This document shows positions 1 through 10,900 of a stretch of DNA of 64,000 bases, piece after piece; positions within the stretch are counted from its first letter, which is position 1, and each line of letters starts with the position of its first letter. The position numbers and the translations under genes were made by a program. Under the pieces are notes generated by a model. That model was not told the DNA's origin. It saw nothing but the letters and a program-made list of their open reading frames with translations, and ran no database searches. The stretch lies in NCBI GenBank assembly GCA_029215795.1, contig JARDYH010000003.1:264587562-264651561 (forward strand), in the 5' to 3' direction. The DNA is from Anniella stebbinsi. Taxonomy: Eukaryota > Chordata > Lepidosauria > Squamata > Anniellidae.

Positions 1-832
1 TTGAATTCTTCCGCAAAATAGTTGTATACAGCTTCACACTCTTCCTCCATTGGATTGTTTGGTAACAAAGATCCTGATAGATCTGTATCTGTGAAGATTG
101 AAACATCAATTGCCCAGCACTTCTGATAGTTTGCATCAATTTATCTTTTTTATAAAAGCTGGCGAATCTTATAATTATGTCTCTTGGGGACATCCCACTC
201 CTTTTAGGGCCAACTCTGTGGATTCTCTCAATATCTTCTTCAGCCCATGAACCTTGAGAGTCCATCTCCTTAATCCATTGCATGGCCTTGTCTTTCAAAA
301 TCTTTGAATTTTCCCCTTGCTGTTCCTGGAAGAATCTCATACGTATATTCATTCTTCTATCTCTGTCTTCCATAGAGATTAAACGTAAGTTCATATCCTG
401 TAAAAAAAAATCTTGCACCTCTATCTTCTCTTTGTTCTGTCCTGATTGTTGCTCCAAAGATTCAAATCTGTCATTAAACTTTTGAAGACTGCTTTGTAAT
501 TCCGCTTGAGAAATCTGTACCTTCTTCACCTCTTGCATAAGCTCTTGCTTCTGTTTCTCTATCATGCCTTGAATGCTAGCCAGTAACGCTTCAGATGACA
601 TTGACTCCGCTTGTGGTTTCATTATCTTAAGAACTGCTCCTGGCTTAGCTCCATCTTTTTGATTCCCACCTCCGGATATCAGCAGTCCTGTTTTCCCGTT
701 CGTCACAGCTGTTACTGAATTTTCTGAATTCTTTCTAGTCAGGCGAGACCAACTTTTATCTGAGGGGTGTTCTTTCACCATTGACCACTTTTTTGGCAAG
801 GTTTCCTTACTTCCCCCCCCTTTGTTGGTCAT
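1..832 (-). CDS. L1 LINE ORF1 protein, open to left edge
   Basis: Reading the minus strand from the ATG at 830-832 gives 277 codons with no stop before the window edge, so the 3' end is missing. The product has a basic N-terminus, a glutamine- and glutamate-rich stretch predicted to be coiled coil (about residues 80-150), then a region resembling the L1 ORF1p RRM and C-terminal domain: NIRMRFFQEQ, then ERIHRVGPKRSGMSPRDIII, then a basic tail. The R-V...PRDIII signature fits L1 ORF1p, the trimeric RNA chaperone that coats L1 RNA. Family length is usually 300-350 residues, so perhaps 50 residues lie outside. An undamaged frame suggests a young copy. ORF2 would lie to the left. Confidence 0.85.
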   Translation of the reverse strand, partial: MTNKGGGSKETLPKKWSMVKEHPSDKSWSRLTRKNSENSVTAVTNGKTGLLISGGGNQKDGAKPGAVLKIMKPQAESMSSEALLASIQGMIEKQKQELMQEVKKVQISQAELQSSLQKFNDRFESLEQQSGQNKEKIEVQDFFLQDMNLRLISMEDRDRRMNIRMRFFQEQQGENSKILKDKAMQWIKEMDSQGSWAEEDIERIHRVGPKRSGMSPRDIIIRFASFYKKDKLMQTIRSAGQLMFQSSQIQIYQDLCYQTIQWRKSVKLYTTILRKNS

Positions 833-1230
833 CAGACATTCAGCCAACAGTTACAGTGTTACAGCTCTCTACTGCCTCTTATTAAAGTCTCTGCTAATTA
901 ACTAATTAGCAAATACTGTCCAGAGTCCTTCATAAGTACAAATTCTTCTTTACTTTGTTTAAAATTGTATTAACAGAGATATGCGCCGTTTGTTGTTCCA
1001 ATCCCAGCTTGGCTGTTGTCCTGACTCGTTAAAATGCCAGGCAGCTGGTTTATCTACAGCCTCACAATTATCTTCTTTTTATTCTTTGATCATTCCCGTA
1101 CTTAACATTTATCTCCACTTACAGTTTGAAGTTTTCTTAATTGGGATATTCTTCTTTTTCTTTTATCTCCCGGGGGAGGAGAGACAATCTCTGTCCATTT
1201 ACTCCATAATGGAAGTCCCACCCCCCCACT
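833..1230 (-). mobile_element. L1 5' untranslated region
   Basis: This segment lies directly upstream of the L1 ORF1 start on the minus strand. It has no open frame of note and ends at a C-run (G-run on the L1 strand) near 1220-1230, a common way for L1 5' ends to begin. The 5' boundary is an estimate, because the target duplication cannot be checked without the 3' end. Confidence 0.55.
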
Positions 1231-1309
1231 AAAAAGAATTTTCAAATGGTCATACATTTCTAAGTTGGTGACACATCACTCCCTCTAATAATGAACTCAG
1301 ATGGTGAGT

Positions 1310-1728
1310 GCTCATTAGGAATGTACAGATTTTGTAAAATACATTCTGCCTGCATTTTGCAGATTGTCAGTGGGCTTTTATCCCATCATCCACCCATTGA
1401 CATAATTGATTTTTTCCCACTTTCCCAACTTTGCACAAATTCACACTTGCAAAAATGGGCAAATCCCCCCAAATGTGCAACGTCCCGCAAATGTGTATTT
1501 TCATGCATTAGCCTAGGGGTGAAATTAGCATTTCTGGCCAGTTTTTTTTTAATGTATCTTTCTGCGACTAAATTTGTGTAAAATTCCAGAGAGTAAAAAA
1601 CAACAGTCTGCAAGTCCGCAGGATCCATATGACTCAGGAAAAGCCGGTCTGCCATGGTTTCCGTGGGTCAGGTTCATAGAAATACAAACTCATTTGAATG
1701 TGTTGCAGATATCTCAGATGTCCCTAGT
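1310..1728. mobile_element. MITE-like repeat, family I relative
   Basis: The order of segments matches 51995-52430: a TGCATTTT-type start, a run of GCACAAATT and GCAAAT motifs, a stretch with GCATTAGCC, and an end with CATTTGAAT and GATGTCCCTA. The terminal GTCCCTA resembles the TAGGGA ends of the other hAT-like elements. No coding capacity is seen. Confidence 0.5.
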
Positions 1729-1847
1729 GCCCACAGGATTATAGCCAAAACGATGCAACTGAGTTTCTTGTATGCTCCCAAGACATCCTTGGGCCACCAT
1801 GCCAGCTTGCTAGAAGAGTGAGCTGCTGCCATACTCTCTTGGCATTC

Positions 1848-2101
1848 AGGTGACTTAGTACCAATGAGTGAAAAGTATGGCTAGAGTCAGAGGATTTATA
1901 CAGCCCAAAGGAAACCATTGTGACCCCTTCCCTCACCTGCCCACTTCTGAGTTTGTGGCTACAGTACTGGTTCTGTGGTACTGTAGCCAGGAGCTCAGAA
2001 GTGAGCAGGTGAGAGAAGGGGTTACAAGGGTTCCCTTGGGCTGTATAAATCCTCTTACAGCCATACTTTTCAGTCTGAATAGGAATGGGTGAAGTCACCT
2101 G
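1848..2101. mobile_element. Foldback (palindromic) MITE
   Basis: Two inverted arms of about 100 bases meet near 1971-1975. The left arm runs through AAAGTATGGCT, GAGGATTTATACAGCCCAA and ACCTGCCCACTTCTGAG. The right arm is its reverse complement at roughly 85% identity. The outer ends CAGGTGACTT and AAGTCACCTG also pair, which sets the element limits. I could not find a convincing target duplication. Short open frames on both strands here are mirror translations of the same palindrome. Confidence 0.65.
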
Positions 2102-2104
2102 TGT

Positions 2105-2563
2105 TCAACTTGTTGGATGCTCGCCCCGCTGCTCGTCAGACCACACCAGCTTCTTTTGAGGCTCAACGAGGCCCGGTGAGTACTCAGCAGCCATCCACCC
2201 TCGCTCCAGAGATTATGCATGTTCACTCCATTGTGTGAATGGGGCCCTCGATTGGGAAATTATTCATTTCCCCCTGTTGTGTAAATGGCAGCCGTAAAGG
2301 CCCTATATACACAATGGGGGAAACATGCAATTTCCAGAGCCTCCATGATGTAAATGGGGCCTTTACAGCCACCATTTTTTCATTAGGGGAAATATGCAAC
2401 TTCTGGTGTGGTGCACAATGGAGGTTCTGGATGAGGGTGGACGGCTGCTGAATGCTTGGAGTGCGAGGCCACAAGCACATGGGGAGCACCCAACTGGGTC
2501 TGGGAGGCAGAGATGGGGTTTCCATCAGACTCCTGGATTCAGTCAGGCACCCACAACATCCCT
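2105..2563. mobile_element. MITE, family J
   Basis: This is a family J copy recognised by the internal motifs GTAAATGG, AAGGCCCTATA, CACAATGGGGGAAA and GTGCACAATGG, and by the end ACAACATCCCTAA. The same order of motifs is seen at 26392-26692 and 20370-20666. No protein is encoded. Confidence 0.6.
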
Positions 2564-2596
2564 AAGTCTGAATAATGCCTTGTGTTGGTTAAGACT

Positions 2597-2791
2597 TAGG
2601 GTGACCATTTGAAAAGGAGGACAGGGCTCCTGTGTCTTTAACAGTTGTAGAGAAAAGGGAATTTCAGCAGGTGCCATTCGTATGTCTGCAGCACCTGGTG
2701 AAATTCCCTCTTCGTCACAACAGTTAAAGCTGCAGGAGCTACACTACAGTGACCAGATGCAAATGAGGGCAGGGCAGTACAAGCACAGGTC
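2597..2791 (+). mobile_element. MITE, family E, left half
   Basis: It begins TAGGGTGACCATTTGAAAAG and AGGAGGACAGGGCTC, continues through the TTTAACAGTTGTAGAGAAAA and CTTCGTCACAACAGTTAAAG motifs, and stops just after the central GTGACCAGATGCAAA. The second palindromic half found in full copies, such as 43913-44227, is missing, so this is a truncated copy. Confidence 0.75.
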
Positions 2792-3550
2792 CATCAATGA
2801 TATTAATAAATTGTCAAACACATGCTCACATTCATGTCATTCCTGATGCCCAGTTCAATTTAAGCAAATTTCCTTCCATTGTAGACCAAATCACCCCCAC
2901 TTTAGTCTATGGAGGAAATTTGTGAAAATTATAGAATTTATGCAAATTTAGGGAAACTTGCGCATATCTCCTGTTCAATCACTGCATGATTTGCACAAGT
3001 TTTACCTTCGCACTGAGTGAACAGTGATCGCAAATGCGGATGTGAATGGAAATTCGGCACAAGACGAGTGGTGAGATTGCTCCAACATCGCTAGTTTGCC
3101 CATCCCTAACTCAAGGATTCCCCTCTCCCAACCCAATGATGAATTGGGAATAAAGTATCCTCTGAGTTTCAGAATGAATTTGTAATGGACTAAATTTAGT
3201 GCCATCCCTCCCCCACATCAATTTTTTCTTACCCCCCCCCCCCAATTTAGCACATTTTGAGGGCAGGGATAGCATTGGACAATTCATTTGGCAATGGAGG
3301 TCTCAGGCATAAGATGGTTATTAATGCCAGGAAGTGTGGGAAAAGTAATCCCCAAAATTCCAGGAAGCTTTGGAAACTTCATTCCCCATGCTTTCCCCCC
3401 CTGTTAAATCAGGAATAGGCATCACATGTCCCATCAGCTACATGCAGCCCCCTGGGCCTTTGTGTGACCCTCACCACTACCACCACCTCAGTGGCAGCAA
3501 AACAACAACTACAATAACATAATAGAGACGCATTAAAATTTTGTTAATCC

Positions 3551-4491
3551 CCCAGACTCAGAAAGATAGGTCCAGGCATCTGGTGGCTATGAAATGTATA
3601 GATTAAAAGTTACAACAACTCAGAGTTTTGACAGATAAAAGAGGGAGAGGGAGGCGGGGAGGAGGGTGCAATTGACAGCTCAAGCCTCTGTGGAAAAACT
3701 TTTGTAACTTTTAATCTAAAAAATTCATAGTCACCAAATGCCTGGACCTATCTTTCTGAAATTTCTGACAGATAACCCATCTACAAAGTGAACAATTTTC
3801 AGACTTCTACCTTTTAAAATAATAAAAAGTTATAGGCGTTTCTTTCCTCATCGTTTCAAAAATACCTTGCCACTACATGCCTGGACCTATCTTTCTTAAA
3901 TTTCTCACACATATCAATCAAAGTGGTACCTGTTATGTGCCCAAGTTTCCTGTTTGTATCTTTAAAAATAAAAAAAGTTGAAGGCATAATTGTATTTACC
4001 CCACTGCTACCCATTTTTCTAAAATTAATTGTCACACAAGACAAGCACCTATGTTTCTGAAATTTTACACACATGGGTACCAACATACCACCTGCAATGT
4101 GGCAAAGATTCATGTGTGGAACTTTAAAACTGAAAACGTTATAGGCATTCCTAGTTCATTATTAAAAAATTAATTGCCACAAAATTCCTGCACCAATCTT
4201 TCTGAAATTTCTCACAGATAACTAACCCTAACTCATCTATAAGGTGTCCAAGTTTCATTCCTCTATCTTTAAAAATGAAAAAAGTTATAGGTGTTTTTGT
4301 AACAATACTAGGCTATGGAGAAATGCATTCAAAATGGTGTCCGATACAAAATCGAACATCCAATTTTCGTATTGGAATTGGATTCGATCCGATACAGTGG
4401 AGCTCCAATTTTTTCTGGTCTGATTTTTTTTTTAAAAAAAAAAAATCAGATTCCAATTCCGATCCAATTTTTCCATCCATGCACATCCCTA
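3551..4491 (+). mobile_element. Old, truncated family B palindromic hAT-like element
   Basis: This is a diverged relative of the 27873-30747 element. A stub of the left arm (3551-3620) pairs with 3700-3770 across a G-rich centre. The right arm then carries four degenerate units of about 150 bases (TATAGGCGTTTC, TTCTGAAATTTC and AATTAATTGCCAC motifs recur) and ends with a GATCCAATTTT stretch and GCACATCCCTA. It has one set of the three-unit block where the young copy has two. The outer left arm is lost. Divergence from the young copy is clear by eye. Confidence 0.75.
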
Positions 4492-4728
4492 ATTCTGTAA
4501 ATGGCCTCTTTATGGCCACAATTTTTTCCAATTGCTTTACCGAAATTCTTGAGCTGCCATTTCTACACAAATGGTAGCTCACTGTGGATACAGGAGGCTG
4601 CCAGACCCTCTTGTCAGGCATGCAGCCACTTGACGAGGGGATCCGCGAGTGCCCTGTGGCTTGGCAAGAGGGTCCAGGAGGTCAGACACAGGGAGTCTGT
4701 CAGAATCCTGGTGCTTATGACATCCCTA
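4492..4728. mobile_element. MITE, family J, partial
   Basis: It contains GTAAATGGCCTC, GAGCTGCCATTT, ACAAATGGTAGCTCACTG and ends GACATCCCTA, as in other family J copies. It directly abuts the family B end at 4491, so the B copy may have inserted into it. Confidence 0.5.
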
Positions 4729-5811
4729 TTCATGATTGGTTCGCTACAAATAGAAGCTGCAATTTTCAAATCCACTGCTCGAACCACATTTAGATAGATG
4801 GACATAGAAACTATATAGCATACATTGTTTGGGCCCCGGTTGAGGTTTTCAGAGCTCGTATGAGGTTTGATTACACTTTAATGTTTTACTCGGCTGGAGT
4901 TTAGCTCTTTGATTTCTTTCGGCATATATATTTTAATGCACAAAAAGAAGCTTTCTGGACCATCTTGCATTTTCTCAGCAATCATTATTATTTCCCCCCA
5001 TTTATCTGTGTCTACTTTGTTGGAGATGCCCCCTTCTTGCATGAGGGCACATTTCCTTCTATTGATGCAGAAAATCCACTGTCTCAGTGATTCTTGAGTT
5101 AAAAGCACTCCCTTGATTGATAAGTGAGAAAACAAAGCTACGGTGAAATGTAGAGTTTGCATGTTGACTAGCTTGCAAGGTCACACTGTAACAAATGAAA
5201 AACTGTACCAAACGGGGCCTATTCATTTCAACTTGCATTTGTTTCTAAACAAATGCTGAGATGAACACATGGGGATGAGTACATATCTCTGCACCCATTC
5301 ATCACATGTTTTGGGGGGGGTGCGTAACTTTTTCCATGATGGTGGAAGTCCTCTTGGTCACTGTCTCCCGGCAATCACCATTTCCCCCAATAAAATGCCC
5401 CAATCACTGTGTCATTCCAGGACATTTGCGGTTGGGGAGAGGGACTGTTTTTGTGGTGACTGCCATTTTCTACATAATGTTCTTTAAAAATGCAACATCC
5501 AGAACCTTTTGGGGAAATAAAATTGCATGGAACAGGAGGCAGCTGCAGCAATCTAGGTGTTGGATGCAGATTCATGCTGTATCAACTGTGCCGGTGAAGG
5601 TAGAATTCCCCGTCTCCTTCTCACATATGCCCCACCAGCACCCTAAAAATACAACACAAAGACTCAGAGGATTCTGCTGAATGGGGTGAGTTGTAGTGTG
5701 GGGTGGAAGGGACATCCCCAAGAATTGGGCAGAAGGACTTCCCTTGAGCTGAGTAAACAGCATCTATTATATTATATGTCCCCCCCCCCAGCATATGTAT
5801 TCTTAAGCATG
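4729..5811. other. No gene recognised
   Basis: I see no repeat family with confidence and no coding signal. Frames of 94-124 residues at 4878-5162 (minus) and 5306-5680 (plus) show no family motif and I take them as chance frames. Confidence 0.4.
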
Positions 5812-5832
5812 TACACACACACACACACACAG
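5812..5832. repeat. (AC)n microsatellite
   Basis: About ten AC dinucleotides in a row. Confidence 0.9.
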
Positions 5833-6544
5833 AGGCACATGGGCACAATCCAAGGAAAGATTAAATACGCCTAATCCACAGTGAAATTCCTTTGATCATA
5901 TAAGGAGGGCTAACAGCAAAGAAAAAAAATAACTTATGAGTAGATACTTATCTAGGCTCTCATGGAAATAGCAATGGAAATATTTTAATGTCTCTAAATC
6001 AAATATCTAAGTGGTGAGAGGACAGAATATTGTGTGAAAACCTCCAAAGCACATTTTAGTACTCCAGCTGTTCGGAAAGGAATGTTTGCTAGCAACACAT
6101 TGCAATGTTCTCTCCCAGTTATTGGCCATAGGAGACCATTGTCTCCTGTACAGGCTGTTAAAATGTTTTCCTCCTAACTTTGCAATCAAACATGACTATT
6201 AAGGGAGGGGTATATTCTCTAAGTCATAAAGACTCCCACACAGTCAATTATTATTGATCAAGTATCAGGGAATCATGCCATTCAGTCCTCCATGTCAGCT
6301 TTCCATTTCGGAGAATAAAGTTTGCACCAGAAAAACCACTGAATTCTGAGATACCAAAGTTCCAGACTTGGATGAACCTTGACGGTGTTATGAAGTTTGG
6401 TTCTCTGGGGATTAATTAAAACAAAGTCTTGATCGATGCGATTCATCCAATTCACTCATACGCAGGGCTGGGCCAAGATATTTAAGGTGAAGGACAAAAT
6501 GGCACCTCTCTCCACTCCATGCACAAAAGTCGACTGGAGTGGCA
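5833..6544. other. No gene recognised
   Basis: AT-rich, apparently single-copy sequence as far as this window shows. No repeat or coding motif was recognised. Confidence 0.35.
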
Positions 6545-7085
6545 ATTGAATTTTATTTCAACACTGGTAATGAGGCTGCATCCTCCACTGATCCTGAGAG
6601 CACTGCAATATTCCCGTTGGGAAGCTATCAGAACATGGACTACAGCTGCCAGGTTATCCAAATCCAGAAAGGGTTGTAGCTGGTGAACCAGCCATAGCTG
6701 AGGTCACTTGGGTCTCCAATGACAACGTTGAATCAAGGAGTACTCCCAGACTATGTTGCTTCTCCATTGAGGGGAGTGCTATCCTATCCAGGACAGGTTG
6801 TTTACCTAATTCCTGGATCCGAGAACCACCTACGCACAGAGCCTCCATCAGGATTTAACTTGAGTTTATTGGTCCTCATCTCTTCCACCATTGCTTCCAA
6901 TCAGCCTCTCCTGATTCAGATGGAATGGAAAGGTAGAGCTGGGTGTCATCTGCATGGTGGTGACATTGCACTCCATATCCCTAGTTGATACTTTCTAGGG
7001 ACTTCATATAGATGTTAAATAGCATGGAGAAAGGACAGGACCTTTTAGGACTCATAGCACAAGTGTCTGCCAGGATCAGGTCTAG
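6545..7085 (-). pseudogene. L2 LINE reverse transcriptase, downstream piece
   Basis: Minus-strand translation in shifting frames gives MLFNIYMKSL, then HADDTQLYLSIPSESGEAD, then ALCVGGSRIQELGKQPVLD, then SLGVLLDSTLSLETQVTS. These are the L2 reverse-transcriptase palm and thumb regions. ADDTQLY corresponds to the catalytic (Y/F)xDD box, with H in place of Y. Stops and frameshifts break it. The upstream continuation is at 7605-7800, beyond a solo LTR. Confidence 0.8.
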
Positions 7086-7091
7086 TCTCCC

Positions 7092-7598
7092 TGCTCTGGA
7101 TCCCAAATCAGACTAGGAACCTGAAAAAGAAGTAGACCAGCCAAGACTGGAAACAGGGAAGGAAATTCTCCAAGACTCTCCAGGAGTTAAGGAGGAATCT
7201 TCCCAGGAACTTGTTGAACAGAAGGCCCAGGTGCAAAGATCATCACCCCCTTCCCTGGGAACTCAGTCGTTGTCAGAGGGGGAGGGAGCATCAGAATTGA
7301 CAGATTCCAGAGTCCACCAGTGGTCTGCTTGGCTAGCCATTCACCAGGACTTGCAGCTTGAAGATCCTCCCTGAAGGTGGGATCTGGTAAAAGCTTGCCG
7401 GGCATGCCCATTTAGTTGATAGGCAACTGCCTTGCTTTGTTAGGCTAACTAAGCTTAGAGGATAGGTTCTAGCATTCACACTCCCTTCAGGTATAAAGAG
7501 ATGTCTATTTATTGAATAAAGCTTTATGGATTGCACGGCACTGCAGACCTCTTTGTTTGCCTCACGTCTCAGCAGGAGGGCTTGGAACCACGACAACA
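7092..7598 (+). mobile_element. Solo LTR inserted in L2
   Basis: The 507-base insert begins TG and ends CA, and is flanked by a perfect 6-bp duplication TCTCCC (7086-7091 and 7599-7604). It carries a TATA-like TATAAA at 7492-7497 and a polyadenylation signal AATAAA at 7515-7520, in the right order for an LTR read on the plus strand. It interrupts an L2 reverse transcriptase that resumes on the other side. A 6-bp duplication fits some endogenous retrovirus classes, but the LTR class is not established. No internal proviral sequence remains. Confidence 0.7.
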
Positions 7599-7604
7599 TC
7601 TCCC

Positions 7605-7800
7605 AATGTTACTCTCTCATAACGACCCTGTTGTTAGGATCAGAACCATTCAACTACAATGCCTCCTACTCCCAATCGACTGAGCCATTGTAGGAGGATA
7701 CTATGGTCAACAGTCTCAAAAGTCATCGAGAGGGCAAGGAGAATCCAGAGGGTAGCACTCCACCCAGTTATCTAATGAGGAAAGTCACTAGGAAAAACTG
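7605..7800 (-). pseudogene. L2 LINE reverse transcriptase, upstream piece
   Basis: Minus-strand translation reads FETVDHSILLQWLSRLG then GGIVVEWF, matching the conserved AFDTVDHSILL...RLG..G motif of L2/CR1-type reverse transcriptases. With 6545-7085 it forms one L2 copy split by the LTR. Confidence 0.8.
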
Positions 7801-7878
7801 CATACACACATGCATACGTTAGGGTAGATAGCATACAAGAAACCATATCTTAGGGATTGCATACACAATTTTTGTGTA

Positions 7879-7880
<2 letters not shown>

Positions 7881-7925
<45 letters not shown>

Positions 7926-7952
7926 TACACACACACACACACACACACACAC
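7881..7952. repeat. (AT)n followed by (AC)n microsatellites
   Basis: About 21 AT units (7881-7922), then about 13 CA units (7927-7952). Confidence 0.95.
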
Positions 7953-8048
7953 CAATGCAGAAATGGGATGGCACCAATTTGTGCTTGAAAAAATAAGAAT
8001 GTTATAGAAAATGAAACAACCAGATTCTTCTGTCCCTACTGGTGACTC

Positions 8049-8389
8049 AGGCCATTTCTACACCAGGCTGTTTGCCTGGGATGGCCCCCGGCTAGTCCCT
8101 GTGTGCTGATGGTGTGTATTAGGTACTTCCAGCATCACCCTCCTTCCTTCCCTGTGCACCAATGGTGTGTATTAAGTACTTCCGGGATCACCCTCCTTCC
8201 TTCCCTGTGCGCCAATGGTGTGTATTAGGTACTTCCGGGATCACCCTCCTTCCTTCCCTGTGCGCCAATGGTGTGTATTAGGTACTTCCGGGATCACCCT
8301 CCTTCCTTCCCTGGGCGCCAATGGTGTGTATTAGGTACTTCCGGGACCACCCTCCCTTCCTGTACACCCCTATAGTGTAGAAAGGGCCT
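8049..8389. mobile_element. MITE with internal 53-bp minisatellite
   Basis: It has inverted ends AGGCCATTTCTACAC and GTGTAGAAAGGGCCT, the same terminus as family C and the 58173-58272 fragment. The interior is filled by a tandem array. No target duplication was found. Confidence 0.65.
8110..8363. repeat. 53-bp tandem repeat, about 4.7 copies
   Basis: Units begin GGTGTGTATTAGGTACTTCC at 8110, 8164, 8217, 8270 and 8323. The period is 53 bases (54 for the first) and units are nearly identical. The last unit is cut short. A single unit is present in the related fragment at 58173-58272. Confidence 0.9.
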
Positions 8390-9149
8390 CAGTGTGATGC
8401 TTAAAATACTATTTTTGCAATGGAGTCTGCATACATTAATGGCTTGTTCCTGCACGTTCCTTTTGATGCATTTTCTTATTGAAAACAATCTATGACTGAC
8501 TGTCATCTCCACTGAATAATCTCCCTTCCAAGTCCTGATCAGTTCCAAATGTGTTTCACGTCAGCAAAGCTGCCACACCAAATGCCTGCAAGCCACACCT
8601 TGAGCGCCCTGCCCCTGTCATAGGGGCGAGCGCCCTGCCTCTGTCATAGGGGCGGATGGATCAGGCATTAGTTCTTCAAGTGGCAACTCCGAACTGCTGT
8701 GTCATTAATTTGAACTAGAAGGAGAAAATGAGCATTCGGCAACGAGTGTGGCAATGGATCATGACCCTTCGGATTAACGACCTCATTAAGCCTGGCTTCA
8801 TGAATATTAGGAAAATTGGAAACAAGTCTCTTTCAGTCATTATTTAACAATTATGATAATACATAGAAAGGTGACATTTGTTCTTAAAGCCTTTTTGCAT
8901 TTTTAATAAGGATTCATGATTTTTTTTTTGGTCCCTTGAACGTTCTTAATAGACTAGGATGCCTGACTCATTTGGAGTCAATTTTCTCACAAAATGATGT
9001 TAAAATTGAGTCTGCTCAGAAATGAGAAATACAAATTGGCACTCGTCTTTATCTAACCTAGGTTTAATTCAGAACTGACTTGCTAGATTTAAATCAGTTC
9101 TGGTCCCAGGATGCACTGCCTTTAAACTGCAAGGATAGGGAAGCAAGAC
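8390..9149. other. No gene recognised; AT-rich, possibly single-copy
   Basis: Includes a short local duplication (GCGCCCTGCC near 8600 and 8630). The stretch 8690-8900 is AT-rich with homeobox-like TAAT cores and shows no repeat signature. Confidence 0.35.
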
Positions 9150-9350
9150 AGTGAGGTGTAGTGGTTAGAGCATTGGCTGGGGACTGGGGAGACCAGAATT
9201 CAAATCCCCATTCATCCATTTAGCTTTGTGGGTGATCTACCTACCTCACAGGGTTGTCATTGTTGCGATGATAAAATGAGGAGGGGAATCTTATACACTG
9301 CCCTAAGATATTTTGAAGGAATGTGAGGGAAAATGTAATAAATGGGAAGA
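9150..9350 (+). mobile_element. tRNA-derived SINE (Sauria-type)
   Basis: An A-box-like GTGTAGTGGTTAGAGCATTGG and a degenerate B box near 9198 (AATTCAAATCC) mark the tRNA-related head. The body has the typical CTACCTCACAGGGTTGT and GATAAAATG motifs and ends near AAATGTAATAAATGGG. This order fits squamate tRNA-derived SINEs whose tail resembles a Bov-B LINE 3' end. It is diverged and unlikely to be transcribed. Confidence 0.75.
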
Positions 9351-10087
9351 TTCCCTTGCATAAGCTGCTTTGTGCATAGTTCATTCAACAATTTGTTTCT
9401 AAACTAGCCTTCACATACTCCAGATGCAATGCATGAGCTAACCCTACGTTTTCCCTAAACTACATTTAATGTCCACCAGTATGGTCAATGGACTAAACAG
9501 GCAGCTGTTTGGGGCAAAATCTATTCCCCAATTGCTATCCCCTTCCTCACAATCCTGCATTGCAGCATCTCTTTCAAATGACATCTGAACAGGTGGTGGC
9601 TGCTAACGTCACATCATCAGTGTGATAATACTCTTCAACTCTGCCCTGCCTGGTTCAAGTGGAGCCAAATGGCCACATCGTACCTCTGTAGGACTGTAAT
9701 CAACACCGCATGGTTGTTTCCCTTAATAGATTCACAGGACTGGAGAGGGGTAATCTCTTTCAATGGCTTCCCTCGCCCTGCACCAAATGGTGCAATGGTA
9801 ATTTATGTCGAGTGGACACTGGAGACCTCATAATCTTAAAGCTGTGTGGCATATTCCAGTATACTGGATACTAGGAAATAATTAAAAGAAATGGATGATC
9901 TCCAAGCCAATTAAAGGAACGGGGACATCATTCCCGTGTGGTGTTCTGTTTTAAAGTGAAAGTAAATGAGTTGCTGAAAATTAAAAGAAATGAAAGAAGT
10001 GGTGAAAATGTATTTCTATCAAAGCCTCTGGGTTAATGCTTAAATGTTATACTGCATCACCAGTACTGGACTTAATAGGATACTGCA
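9351..10087. other. No gene recognised
   Basis: AT-rich, with no repeat family or coding signal that I can name. Confidence 0.35.
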
Positions 10088-10143
10088 AAAGAAGAAGAAG
10101 AAGAAGAAGAAGAAGAAGAAGAAGAAGAAGAAGAAGAAGAAAG
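10088..10143. repeat. (GAA)n microsatellite
   Basis: About 18 GAA units. It produces a meaningless polylysine frame. Confidence 0.95.
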
Positions 10144-10452
10144 AAAGTTGCAAAGAAAATAAAAAAGATAGGGCTGTCAGCCAATTAAATAATCCTTATT
10201 TGATTAACTGTCTGCCTTTAAACTGATTAATTGCTTCACTAATTTATTAAATTTAAAGACCTGTAAATATTAGTAACCCTAATGGCTGTATTCTTTGAGG
10301 CACTGAAGGATACTTAAGTTCACATATAATAATAAAGCCAAGGTATCTTTGGTTTCACAGTTTTTAAAGCCGCCATCAGGGCAAATAAAAATGCAAACCT
10401 TTCATTTAAAAAAAGCAACTGAAAGCAGGAGAGGTCAGAGGTATGGGAGGAT

Positions 10453-10453
<1 letters not shown>

Positions 10454-10483
<30 letters not shown>
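10454..10483. repeat. (TG)n microsatellite
   Basis: About 15 TG units. Confidence 0.95.
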
Positions 10484-10484
<1 letters not shown>

Positions 10485-10699
10485 GCCTCCATCTCTTTAG
10501 TTATTATGGGTATGGTTTTCAAGTTGTCTGTGCTCAGATGAATCTTCTCCAGGTTTTGTGACCACACATTTCTTTATGCGTGACCTAGGTTGAATTAGAA
10601 GATGCTTTGAAATCTTCACACAGATCTACTGACAACGAGGAAAGAAACTGCATATTGTTGATGTTGTTTTAAAAAGGGGATTGAAAGAAATACTAGACC

Positions 10700-10900
10700 T
10701 ACCTTGTGCAGATATCCTCCCAGCCATGCTAATGGCGTAGGCAATCTGCACAGTTTCCAGAGGCCTTCGAAATGTGTGCACTGCCCCATGCTTTTCCCAG
10801 ACATTTAAAAAAATTATGGGAATTCTGGCCAGACCTCCCAAAGCCCGCGAAAAGGAGGACTTGTCCGGGCAAATCCGGACTGATGGTCACCCTACAAAAT
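10700..10900. mobile_element. MITE pieces: hairpin-ladder relative and a family L-type end
   Basis: The part 10710-10790 (CTCCCAGCCATGCTAATGGC, GCACAGTTTCCAGAGG) matches the module seen at 45240-45520. The part 10803-10898 ends AAGGAGGACTTGTCCGGGCA and ATGGTCACCCTAC, a MITE terminus like those of families E and L. Confidence 0.5.

Noticed and set aside
8110..8363. Regular 53-bp repeats as a CRISPR-like array
   Set aside because: There are no variable spacers. The units are contiguous and the context is vertebrate.
9150..9350. Functional tRNA gene
   Set aside because: A and B box-like motifs are degenerate, there is no cloverleaf, and the body has the SINE order of motifs.
10044..10226. Polylysine open frame
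   Set aside because: Product of a (GAA)n microsatellite.
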